Notes under the pieces: model-generated
Seen by the model: only the letters and a program-made list of their open reading frames with translations
The model's database searches: none
Told to the model about the DNA's origin: nothing
Shown: piece by piece, positions 1 through 6,911 of the stretch
Layout of the letters: each line of letters starts with the position of its first letter
Numbering within the stretch: position 1 is the stretch's first letter
Assembly: GCA_964525015.1 (NCBI GenBank)
Contig: CAZGFY010000031.1
Span: 1-21,489, forward strand
Reading direction: 5' to 3'
Source: RGIG3102 sp964525015
GTDB lineage: Bacteria > Bacillota > Clostridia > Oscillospirales > Ruminococcaceae
DNA: 21,489 bases
Program-made: the position numbers and the translations under genes

Positions 1-52
1 TCGCTACCTCCACCTTGGCAAGGTGGCGCTCTACCAGATGAGCTAAATCCGC
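1..52 (-). tRNA. tRNA-Gly (GCC), 3' part cut by the window edge
   Basis: Read on the minus strand, the 5' acceptor strand starts GCGGATT at base 52, followed by a D-arm (AGCTC...GAGC) and an anticodon stem-loop with loop TTGCCAA. The anticodon GCC (complement of bases 17-19) reads glycine codons. The variable region is reached at about base 5; the T-arm, 3' acceptor strand and CCA lie outside the window. It sits 18 bases downstream of the tRNA-Val and is probably made from the same transcript. Confidence 0.93.
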
Positions 53-70
53 GTATCTACTAAGAGATTA

Positions 71-146
71 TGGTGGGAACAACAGGGCTCGAACCTGTGA
101 CCCTCTGCTTGTAAGGCAGATGCTCTCCCAGCTGAGCTATGCTCCC
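71..146 (-). tRNA. tRNA-Val (UAC)
   Basis: A full 76-nt cloverleaf reads on the minus strand from GGGAGCA (5' end at 146) to an encoded CCA (71-73). The seven-base acceptor stem pairs with TGTTCCC with one G-U. The anticodon loop CTTACAA gives anticodon TAC (complement of 111-113), reading valine GUA/GUG. The T-loop has the standard GGTTCGAGCC. The CCA is encoded in the gene. A very strong promoter lies 25 bases upstream. Confidence 0.97.
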
Positions 147-170
147 ATAACTCTCTTAGCGACGAAATAT

Positions 171-199
171 ATAATAACATATCTTTTTTAATATGTCAA
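171..199 (-). promoter_or_regulatory. Strong sigma-A promoter of the tRNA-Val/tRNA-Gly unit
   Basis: On the minus strand TTGACA (complement of 194-199) is followed by a 17-base spacer and TATTAT (complement of 171-176), with a TG one base before the -10 (extended -10). It points at tRNA-Val, whose 5' end is 25 bases further on. The near-perfect match suits a stable-RNA gene. The rest of 200-267 is A/T-rich and shows nothing else. Confidence 0.88.
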
Positions 200-267
200 C
201 ACTTTTTTGAAATATTTTTTATATTTTCTTAAAAAATATTTTTATTGTAAAAGATTTAGAATGGTAA

Positions 268-307
268 AATATTGATGTGGTATTATTAAAAAAACCACAT
301 CAATATT
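268..307 (-). terminator. Hairpin terminator after hslO
   Basis: A perfect 14-bp inverted repeat (268-281 and 294-307, arm AATATTGATGTGGT) encloses a 12-base A/T loop just 11 bases past the hslO stop codon. On the minus strand only a short T-rich run (ATATTTTACC) follows, so the U-tract is weak. Position and stem length favour a terminator for the lon-engB-hslO operon; mRNA 3'-end protection is an alternative. Confidence 0.65.
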
Positions 308-318
308 AAAACCATACG

Positions 319-1197
319 TTACTTTATTTTATTTATAAGTTTTGTTAAATCGTCTTTAGAAAAATTATATTTTCTATCACAGTATTGACATCCCATTTCG
401 ATTTGTTCTTCTTCATCTCTTATTTCTTCTAAATCTTTTAGTCCAATACTAATTAATGCTTTTTCAACTCTTTGTTTTGTGCAATCGCAATGATACTTAA
501 CTTCTGTTTCATCTAAAATGCTAGGATTAAATCCTTCTAATAAAACATCAACAACATCGTATACTGTTTTTTCTTCTTCAAAGAATTTTGTTATACTTGG
601 AACATTTTTTAAATTATTTTCTATCATTGTTATTTCTTCTTCAGTTGCCCCTGGAAGAAGCTGAAGTAAAAATCCACCTGAGCGTTTAATCGTTAAATCT
701 GGGCTAACTAAAACGCCAAGACTACAAACAGTTGGGATTTGCTCTGAATAAGCATAATAAGCCGTTACATCTTCTGCTATTTCCCCTGTTTGAAGTGGAA
801 CAGAGCCTACATATGGCTCTTTCATTTTTAAGTCTTTTACAACATATAAGCTACCATTTTTCCCAACTGCATTTCCAACATCAAGTTTTCCATCTTCACG
901 AAGTGGAATTTCAACTACTGGGTTTTGAACATATCCTTTGCAGTTTCCTTTTGCATCGCTCGCTGCCACTAAAAGCCCCGAAGGACCATCTGCTTTAATC
1001 CTAAGCGTTATGGTCGCATCTTCGCTCTTTAAAGTTGATGCCATTAGCTGTGAGGCTGTTAAAAGCCTTCCTAGGGCTGCTGATGTAACTGCGCTAGTTA
1101 CATGCATTTTTTCCATTTCTCTTGTGATTTCAGTTGAATCAATAACGCTAACAACAACGCCACCCATATCTGAAATCGCTCTAACTAATTTTGCCAT
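319..1197 (-). CDS. hslO: Hsp33, redox-regulated cytosolic chaperone
   Basis: Hsp33 is a holdase switched on by oxidation: four cysteines hold Zn in the reduced, inactive state and form disulfides under oxidative stress. Those cysteines are visible near the C-terminus as CDC (about 237-239) and CQYC (about 270-273) in the 292-aa form, followed by the usual YNFS tail; the length is normal for the family. An ATG 12 bases upstream (1209) exists, but it directly abuts the AAAGGA ribosome site, so the start MAKLVRA at 1197 is preferred (12-base spacing). It is the last gene of the lon-engB-methyltransferase-hslO operon, 25 bases after the methyltransferase, and is followed by a hairpin. Placement with Lon fits a protein-stress operon. 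Confidence 0.95.
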   Translation of the reverse strand: MAKLVRAISDMGGVVVSVIDSTEITREMEKMHVTSAVTSAALGRLLTASQLMASTLKSEDATITLRIKADGPSGLLVAASDAKGNCKGYVQNPVVEIPLREDGKLDVGNAVGKNGSLYVVKDLKMKEPYVGSVPLQTGEIAEDVTAYYAYSEQIPTVCSLGVLVSPDLTIKRSGGFLLQLLPGATEEEITMIENNLKNVPSITKFFEEEKTVYDVVDVLLEGFNPSILDETEVKYHCDCTKQRVEKALISIGLKDLEEIRDEEEQIEMGCQYCDRKYNFSKDDLTKLINKIK

Positions 1198-1222
1198 TAA
1201 TATGACCATTCCTTTTCTTTAT

Positions 1223-1969
1223 TTAAATATCTTCTTTTTTACACACAAATATATACCTTTGTGTATCCTCTTTTATATCATCAAATTTTTCGCCATCTTT
1301 TAGCGAACCTATTTTAAGCTTTGATAGTTTTAAAAGTTTTTTGATTTCTTCTAGTGAATAATAGCACTCATAAAATTCTTCAAAATATTCATTATTTAAT
1401 GTTTTGTCCTTTATTGAAATAGAAATTTTAGTTTTATTTTCATTTTCTAATAAGCTATTTTGCCAAACGCAAGACGCCTCTTCCTCTTCAAAATTAAAAA
1501 CATTATTTTTTAGCACTTCTCTATGCTTATATTCACTATTCATATCAAATATAAATATACCCTCAGGATGCATAAAAAGAGAAACTTTTTTAAAAAATTC
1601 TAAAACTGCATCTTTGTTTTCTAAATGATTTAGGGTATCAAAAGTGCAAACAAACAAATCAATCGTTCCAAACATATCAAGTTTTGTTATATCTTGATTT
1701 AGTATTAGTAAATCTGTATACCCTAAATCATATTTTTTCTCTAAAAGAACATCTAGCATATCGCTTGAATTATCAACTGCAACAACATCAAATCCGTCTT
1801 TGCAAAACTTCAAGGTTAATTCCCCTGTTCCACATCCTAAATCACAAACGATTGCATCTTTTTTTATATTATGAGTTTTTATCTCTTCTTTTATATAGCT
1901 ATATAATTTATCATAATCAGCATTGTAATTAAAATAATCATAAAAATAGCTGAATTCTTTATACGACAT
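1223..1969 (-). CDS. Class I SAM-dependent methyltransferase, substrate unknown
   Basis: This 248-aa protein has a Rossmann methyltransferase core: motif I DLGCGTGEL at residues 43-51 binds S-adenosylmethionine, VAVDNS with the ribose-binding Asp near 66, then LLILNQDITKLD and DLFVCTFDTLNHL as motifs II-III/post-I. The N-terminal FSYFYDYFNYNADY segment resembles small-molecule methyltransferases annotated only as 'class I SAM-dependent methyltransferase', with the C-terminal half being a beta-rich insertion typical of that group. No signal peptide or membrane segment is seen. It begins 17 bases after the engB stop with AAAGGA as ribosome site. Clostridial lon-engB operons often carry an unassigned gene here; the substrate cannot be told from sequence. 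Confidence 0.85.
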   Translation of the reverse strand: MSYKEFSYFYDYFNYNADYDKLYSYIKEEIKTHNIKKDAIVCDLGCGTGELTLKFCKDGFDVVAVDNSSDMLDVLLEKKYDLGYTDLLILNQDITKLDMFGTIDLFVCTFDTLNHLENKDAVLEFFKKVSLFMHPEGIFIFDMNSEYKHREVLKNNVFNFEEEEASCVWQNSLLENENKTKISISIKDKTLNNEYFEEFYECYYSLEEIKKLLKLSKLKIGSLKDGEKFDDIKEDTQRYIFVCKKEDI

Positions 1970-1986
1970 AATTTACAACCATTCCT

Positions 1987-2574
1987 TTAAGCTTGCAGAA
2001 ATTCTTCAATCTTATCTAAAAGATTTTGAACTCCATCCCCTTTTTCAGCACTAGTTAGGATAATATCACTATAAGTGTAGCCATTACAGTATTCTGTAAA
2101 AGTTTCTATTGCTTCATTTTGCTGAGTTTTCTTTAGTTTATCAGCCTTTGTTAGTGCTATAATAAATGGAATTTTATTATAAGTTAGGTATTCAAGCATA
2201 GTATAGTCATCATTTGAAGGCTTATGCCTTGAATCGATAAGCTGCACAACAACTGACAGCTTCCCATTTCTATCTTTAAAATAGCCATTAATAAGCCTAT
2301 CCCATCTCTCTCTTTCTTTATGGCTAACTTTCGCAAAACCATATCCCGGCAAATCAACTAAAAAGAAATCATTAACTTTATAGTAGTTTATCGTTCCAGT
2401 TTTGCCTGGCTGTGCAGAAACTCTAGCTAGAGATTTTCTATTACACATTTTATTAATTATACTTGATTTACCAACATTGCTTCGCCCAGATATAACAACT
2501 TCTTTTTCATTATACTCAACTAATTGTGAAGCAAGACCAAACGAAGTGGTAAATTCAGCAGATTTAACTATCAT
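1987..2574 (-). CDS. engB: Ribosome-biogenesis GTP-binding protein EngB/YsxC
   Basis: EngB (YsxC/YihA) is an essential small GTPase needed for late assembly of the large ribosomal subunit. All G motifs are present in the 195-aa form: GRSNVGKS (30-37, P-loop), the conserved KTGT switch near 58-61, DLPGYGF (74-80, G3), TKAD (142-145, G4) and SAEKG (175-179, G5). A longer reading from 2586 (MVVN...) would place its ATG directly on the AAAGGA ribosome site; the internal start at 2574, MIVKSAEF, matches the family N-terminus. It lies 18 bases after lon; the lon-engB order is common in Bacillota. Cytosolic. Confidence 0.97.
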   Translation of the reverse strand: MIVKSAEFTTSFGLASQLVEYNEKEVVISGRSNVGKSSIINKMCNRKSLARVSAQPGKTGTINYYKVNDFFLVDLPGYGFAKVSHKERERWDRLINGYFKDRNGKLSVVVQLIDSRHKPSNDDYTMLEYLTYNKIPFIIALTKADKLKKTQQNEAIETFTEYCNGYTYSDIILTSAEKGDGVQNLLDKIEEFLQA

Positions 2575-2592
2575 ATTTACAACCATTCCTTT

Positions 2593-4938
2593 CTAGCATA
2601 AATTAACGCTTATTGCCTCATCTATATTTTTAACTGGCACGAATTTAATTTTTTCTTTTATAACTTTATCAACATCATATAAATTCGCCTCATTATCAAA
2701 AGGAATAATAACAGTCTTCATTCCTTCTCTATAAGCTGCCATAGCCTTTTCTTTTAGTCCACCAATCGGAAGCACTCTTCCTTGAAGTGTAACTTCGCCA
2801 GTCATCGCTACATCACCTTTAACCTTTCTATTAGTTAAAACTGAAAGTAGTGCAGTGGTTAAAGTTATACCTGCAGATGGTCCATCTTTTGGAACAGCGC
2901 CTTCTGGTGCGTGAATATGAATATCGATTTTTGAAAATTCTGTTTTGATATTATATTTTTTTGCATTTGCTTTTATATAGCTTAAAGCAATTCTACAAGA
3001 CTCTTTCATTACATTCCCTAAACTGCCAGTTAGCTCTAATTTGCCAGTGCCGTTTGGAATAATGGTAACTTCAATCGGAAGTATTTCACCACCCACTGAA
3101 GTGTAGGCGAGCCCGTTTGCTACTCCTAGAGTGTCTTTGATTTTAATATCTGATGTTTTGAATTTTTCAGGGCCTAAAAGTTCAACAACTTTAGTTTTAT
3201 CAACGCTTACAATCTCTTCTTTTTGCTTTGCAATAATTTTTGCAGATTTTCTAATTATGCTAACTATAACTCTTTCAAGATTTCTAACTCCTGATTCCTT
3301 TGTGTAGCCATCTATCATTTCATAAATTGCAGAATTATTAAATTTAATTAATTTTTTAACGCCATTTTTCTCTAATTGTTTTGGAATTAAATGCTTTTTA
3401 GCTATATTAAATTTTTCTTCTCTTGTGTAGCTTGAAAGCTCTATAACGTCCATTCTATCCAGTAGTGGTCTTGGTATAGCGCTGTAATTATTCGCAGTAG
3501 CAATAAAGAAAACATTGCCTAAATCAAGTGGTAAATCAATATAGTGGTCTTTAAAGTTCATATTTTGTTCTGAATCTAAAACTTCAAGAAGTGCAGCAGC
3601 AGGATCCCCCCTAAAATCTCCAGCCAGTTTATCAATTTCATCTAAAAGAATAACTGGATTATTGCTTTTTGCCCCAATAATAGAGTTTACAATTTTACCG
3701 GGCATAGCCCCAACATATGTTCTTCTATGTCCACGAATTTCACTTTCATCACGAACACCACCAAGCGAAACTCTTGCAAAATTTCTATTTAAACATTCAG
3801 CAACCGAAGATGCAATACTAGTTTTACCAACCCCCGGAGGGCCAACTAAACATATAATCTGTCCTTTAACTTTATCACTTAGCTGTCTAACTGCTAAAAT
3901 TTCTAAAACTTTATCCTTTACTTTTTCCATTCCATAATGCTTTTTATCAAGGATTTTTTCAGCTTTTATAATATCTACTTGCTCTTTTGTCTGAGTGTCC
4001 CACGGGATATCAAGGCAAGCGTCAAGATATGTTCTTATAACGGCAGCTTCCTGCGAAGACGCTGACATTCTTTCTAATCTTGTAAGCTCTTTTAAAAGCT
4101 TATTTTTTGAGTCTTCACTAATTGAAAGTGCATTAATTTTATTTTTATATTCCTCTGATTCACTAACTCCATCTTCTGATGTATCAAGTTCTTGAGATAA
4201 TGTTCTTATTTGCTGTCTTAGATAGTATTCTTTTTGATTTTTTTCAAGTTCATACTGAACTTTTGATTTAATATCTGCTTCAATTTGCAAAACATTATAT
4301 TCATTATTTAAAAAATCTAAAACAAATTTTAATCGTTTTTCAACAGAATTTTCTTTTAAAACTGTCATCTTATCTTCAATTTTAAACATAACATTAGTAG
4401 CAATATACTCGCAAAGCATATTGCCATCTTCAATTGCAAAAACATTAAATATTACTTCTTTACCCATTTTAGGTGCAACGTCCATATAGGATTCAAAAGT
4501 TTCCTTTATTATTCTAACAAAGGCTTCGATTGTGTCTTTTTGACTATCTTTAACTTTACTTATCGGATATGGCTTTACTAAAGCACTGATATAATCAGCT
4601 TCTAAATCGTATTCTTCCACCTTTGCTCTATATTTTGCATCAATAAGCACTTTCATAAAACCATCGTTTAATTTTATTATCTGCTTAATTTTTGCCACCA
4701 CACCGATTTTATGTAAATCTTTTGCTTTTGGCTCATCTACTTCTGAATCTATTTGAGGAACTAAAAATATAGTTCTATCTTCATTCATTGCTTCCTGCAA
4801 TGCATTTATAGATTTTTCTCTTCCTAAATCAAAGTGCACAAGGCTTTCGGGAAATATAACCATCCCCCTTAATGCAATAACTGGAAGAAAATCCATATGA
4901 TTATCATTATCTATTTTAATATCTATTTTATCTGACAT
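2593..4938 (-). CDS. lon: ATP-dependent protease Lon (LonA type)
   Basis: Lon is a hexameric AAA+ serine protease that degrades misfolded and regulatory proteins in the cytosol. The 781-aa protein has the family order: N-terminal substrate-binding LON domain (about 15-205, starting LPVIALRGMVIFP), coiled-coil region (about 205-310), AAA+ module with Walker A GPPGVGKT (366-373) and Walker B VILLDEIDK (429-437), and C-terminal protease domain with Ser688 in PKDGPSAG and Lys731 in GLKEKAMAA forming the Ser-Lys dyad. All key residues are present and length is normal. It is the first gene of its operon, with AAGGAG 10 bases before ATG and a promoter at 4974-5002. No CIRCE or CtsR-type box is visible upstream. 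Confidence 0.98.
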   Translation of the reverse strand: MSDKIDIKIDNDNHMDFLPVIALRGMVIFPESLVHFDLGREKSINALQEAMNEDRTIFLVPQIDSEVDEPKAKDLHKIGVVAKIKQIIKLNDGFMKVLIDAKYRAKVEEYDLEADYISALVKPYPISKVKDSQKDTIEAFVRIIKETFESYMDVAPKMGKEVIFNVFAIEDGNMLCEYIATNVMFKIEDKMTVLKENSVEKRLKFVLDFLNNEYNVLQIEADIKSKVQYELEKNQKEYYLRQQIRTLSQELDTSEDGVSESEEYKNKINALSISEDSKNKLLKELTRLERMSASSQEAAVIRTYLDACLDIPWDTQTKEQVDIIKAEKILDKKHYGMEKVKDKVLEILAVRQLSDKVKGQIICLVGPPGVGKTSIASSVAECLNRNFARVSLGGVRDESEIRGHRRTYVGAMPGKIVNSIIGAKSNNPVILLDEIDKLAGDFRGDPAAALLEVLDSEQNMNFKDHYIDLPLDLGNVFFIATANNYSAIPRPLLDRMDVIELSSYTREEKFNIAKKHLIPKQLEKNGVKKLIKFNNSAIYEMIDGYTKESGVRNLERVIVSIIRKSAKIIAKQKEEIVSVDKTKVVELLGPEKFKTSDIKIKDTLGVANGLAYTSVGGEILPIEVTIIPNGTGKLELTGSLGNVMKESCRIALSYIKANAKKYNIKTEFSKIDIHIHAPEGAVPKDGPSAGITLTTALLSVLTNRKVKGDVAMTGEVTLQGRVLPIGGLKEKAMAAYREGMKTVIIPFDNEANLYDVDKVIKEKIKFVPVKNIDEAISVNLC

Positions 4939-4973
4939 ATAGGTACTCTCCTTTTTTGATATTATATCACTTC

Positions 4974-5002
4974 ATTATAACAAATATGTGAAATTATATC
5001 AA
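4974..5002 (-). promoter_or_regulatory. Promoter of the lon operon
   Basis: On the minus strand TTGATA (complement of 4997-5002), a 17-base spacer and TATAAT (complement of 4974-4979) with TG one base upstream make a good sigma-A promoter; the leader is only about 28 bases. The nine-base TGATATAAT occurs at the -35 side (4993-5001) and again just after the start point (4961-4969), where it also forms the dyad TGATATTATATCA (4957-4969). These may be extra weak -10 elements or a small operator. Confidence 0.8.
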
Positions 5003-5005
5003 GAT

Positions 5006-5039
5006 TTAAAAAGCGAAGCCCAATAAAAGGCTTCACTTT
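5006..5039 (-). terminator. Intrinsic terminator of the prfC-ABC-F-TM2 unit
   Basis: On the minus strand AAGTGAAGCC (complement of 5029-5038) pairs with GGCTTCGCTT (complement of 5011-5020), ten pairs with one G-U, around an eight-base loop, and ends in a run of five Ts (5008-5012). It lies 24 bases past the stop of the TM2 gene and immediately upstream of the lon promoter, separating the two transcripts. Confidence 0.85.
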
Positions 5040-5062
5040 CTTAAATATATAATTATTTATAC

Positions 5063-5266
5063 TTAAACTCTAACCATTCCATTTTCATCTGATTTTCTAA
5101 ATAAAATAATTATAAAATCAAATATAGCTATAATTTCTGGAATACCTGTCCAAAAAAACAAAAGACAAGCAACGCCCACTAATGTTTTTTTAGCATAAAA
5201 TTTTTGTATGCCACAAAATCCTAAAAAGAATGTGATAATTAAATATATAACTTTATTTACCATCAT
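5063..5266 (-). CDS. Small TM2-domain membrane protein
   Basis: This 67-aa protein has two hydrophobic helices joined by a short loop and the TM2 signature: KVIYLIITFFLGFCGIQKFY, then VGVACLLFFWTGIPEIIAIFDFIIILF, with the G-x-x-KFY turn and the D in the second helix. TM2 proteins are common in bacteria but their molecular function is not established. A longer reading from 5311 overlaps the ABC-F gene; the start at 5266 has AGAGGG eight bases upstream and leaves a 13-base gap after the ABC-F stop, so it was chosen (a second ATG follows at 5263). It is the last gene of the unit, followed by a terminator. Being translated after two ribosome factors may be chance. Confidence 0.82.
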   Translation of the reverse strand: MMVNKVIYLIITFFLGFCGIQKFYAKKTLVGVACLLFFWTGIPEIIAIFDFIIILFRKSDENGMVRV

Positions 5267-5279
5267 ATTGTTTACCCTC

Positions 5280-6875
5280 TTACTTTTGATGAGTGAACTC
5301 GATATATTCATCGTAAGTCATCACTTTATCGATAATGCCACCATCATTTTTAATTTCAATAATTCTATTTGCAACAGTTTGAATAAATTGATGGTCATGG
5401 CTTGAAAACACAGCTGTTCCTTTAAAATCTATTAATCCATTATTAACTGCTGTGATTGATTCTAAGTCTAGATGGTTTGTAGGTTGGTCTAGCATGATAA
5501 CATTTGCTTCCTTCATCATCATCCTGCTTAGCATACATCTAACTTTTTCACCACCTGATAGAACCTTAACTTTTTTATAAACATCATCACCTGAAAACAG
5601 CATTCTGCCTAAGAAACCTCTTAAAAAGCTCTCTGTTTGGTCTTTTGAGTATTGGCTTAGCCATTCAACTAAGTTCATATCATTATTTTCAAAAAACTCA
5701 GTGTTATCGTTTGGCAGATAGCTTCTTGAAGTGCTAACACCCCATTTAATGCTTCCTTCGTCTGGCTCCATTTCGCCATTTAGAATTTTAAATAGAGCAG
5801 TTTGCCCCGCTTCATTTTCGCCAACTAGTGCAATTTTATCCAATCTATTAATAAAGAATGAAACATTATTTAAAACTTTAACTCCATCGATTGTTTTTGA
5901 AACTTCTCTAACTTCTAAAACATCTTTTCCAACTTCTCTATCTTGAACAAATCCAACAAAAGGATATTTTCTTGATGAGGCGGGCATATCTTCAATTTTG
6001 ATATTATCTAAAACTTTCTTTCTTGAAGTAGCTTGTTTTGATTTTGATTTATTAGCAGAAAATCGACGAATAAATTCTTCTAATTGCTTAATTTTTTCTT
6101 CTTTTTTCTTGTTTTGATTTTTAACTAATTGATTGATTAATTGGCTTGACTCATACCAGAAATCATAGTTTCCAGCATACATTTTAATTTTAGAAAAATC
6201 TATATCAACAGTATGAGTACAAACTGCATTTAAAAAGTGTCTATCATGGGATACAACTAAAACTGTGCCCATAAAATCAATAATAAATTCTTCAAGCCAA
6301 GCAATAGCATCAATATCTAAATGGTTAGTAGGCTCATCAAGTAGGATAATACTTGGTTTTCCAAATAAAGCTTTTGCTAAAAGCACTTTAACTTTATCTC
6401 TACCATTTAAACTTGACATCATTCCATAATGAAAATCTTTACTAACACCAAGTCCGTTTAATAATTGAAAAACTTCTGTTTCGGCTTCCCAGCCATCTAA
6501 TTCTGCAAATTCGCCTTCTAATTCTGCTGCTCTTTCACCGTCTGCATCAGAAAAATCTGGTTTTTGATATAATTCATCTTTTTCTTTCATTATAGAATAT
6601 AGTTTTGGATTACCCATTATAACTGTATCTAAAACTGAATGCTCATCAAATTTAAAATGGTCCTGTTCTAAAACAGACATTCTAGCATTTTTATCAAGAA
6701 AAATATCCCCTTTTGAAGCGTCTATTTTACCTGAAATAATTTTTAAAAACGTACTTTTACCAGCACCGTTTGCGCCTATAATACCATAGCAGTTTCCTTG
6801 CGTAAATGTTAATTCAACATCTTTAAATAAAGCTTGTCCATTAAATTCATGCGTTAATTGGCTTATCGTTAGCAT
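5280..6875 (-). CDS. ABC-F family ATPase (YkpA/YbiT-like), second site degenerate
   Basis: ABC-F proteins are soluble twin-ATPase factors that act on the ribosome. The 531-aa chain has NBD1 with Walker A GANGAGKS (34-41), signature SLNGRDKVKV (155-164) and Walker B IILLDEPTNHLD (176-187); a charged linker rich in K/E (about 245-315) that would contact P-site tRNA; and NBD2 with Walker A GENEAGQT (352-359), signature LSGGEKVR (439-446) and Walker B VIMLDQPTNHLD (459-470). NBD2 thus lacks the Walker A Lys (Q358) and the catalytic Glu (Q464), and NBD1 has a broken LSGGQ. It lies 36 bases after prfC with AAAGGAG before its ATG. No long antibiotic-resistance type linker is seen, so a housekeeping role is more likely than resistance. 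Confidence 0.92.
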   Translation of the reverse strand: MLTISQLTHEFNGQALFKDVELTFTQGNCYGIIGANGAGKSTFLKIISGKIDASKGDIFLDKNARMSVLEQDHFKFDEHSVLDTVIMGNPKLYSIMKEKDELYQKPDFSDADGERAAELEGEFAELDGWEAETEVFQLLNGLGVSKDFHYGMMSSLNGRDKVKVLLAKALFGKPSIILLDEPTNHLDIDAIAWLEEFIIDFMGTVLVVSHDRHFLNAVCTHTVDIDFSKIKMYAGNYDFWYESSQLINQLVKNQNKKKEEKIKQLEEFIRRFSANKSKSKQATSRKKVLDNIKIEDMPASSRKYPFVGFVQDREVGKDVLEVREVSKTIDGVKVLNNVSFFINRLDKIALVGENEAGQTALFKILNGEMEPDEGSIKWGVSTSRSYLPNDNTEFFENNDMNLVEWLSQYSKDQTESFLRGFLGRMLFSGDDVYKKVKVLSGGEKVRCMLSRMMMKEANVIMLDQPTNHLDLESITAVNNGLIDFKGTAVFSSHDHQFIQTVANRIIEIKNDGGIIDKVMTYDEYIEFTHQK

Positions 6876-6911
6876 ATTTTCTCCTTTATTTATCTTTAAT
6901 CTATCTTAATT

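Noticed and set aside
1198..1209. Upstream ATG of hslO giving four extra residues (MVIL)
   Set aside because: The ATG directly follows AAAGGA with no spacer; MAKLVRA fits Hsp33 starts.
938..1303. 121-codon plus-strand frame across hslO and the methyltransferase
   Set aside because: Antisense shadow of two recognised genes with no coding signature.
2575..2586. Upstream ATG of engB (MVVN)
   Set aside because: Same zero-spacing problem; MIVKSAEF aligns with the EngB N-terminus.
5280..6875. Antibiotic-resistance ABC-F protein (Vga/Lsa/OptrA type)
   Set aside because: Linker is short and the sequence follows the YkpA/YbiT housekeeping group; no resistance context.
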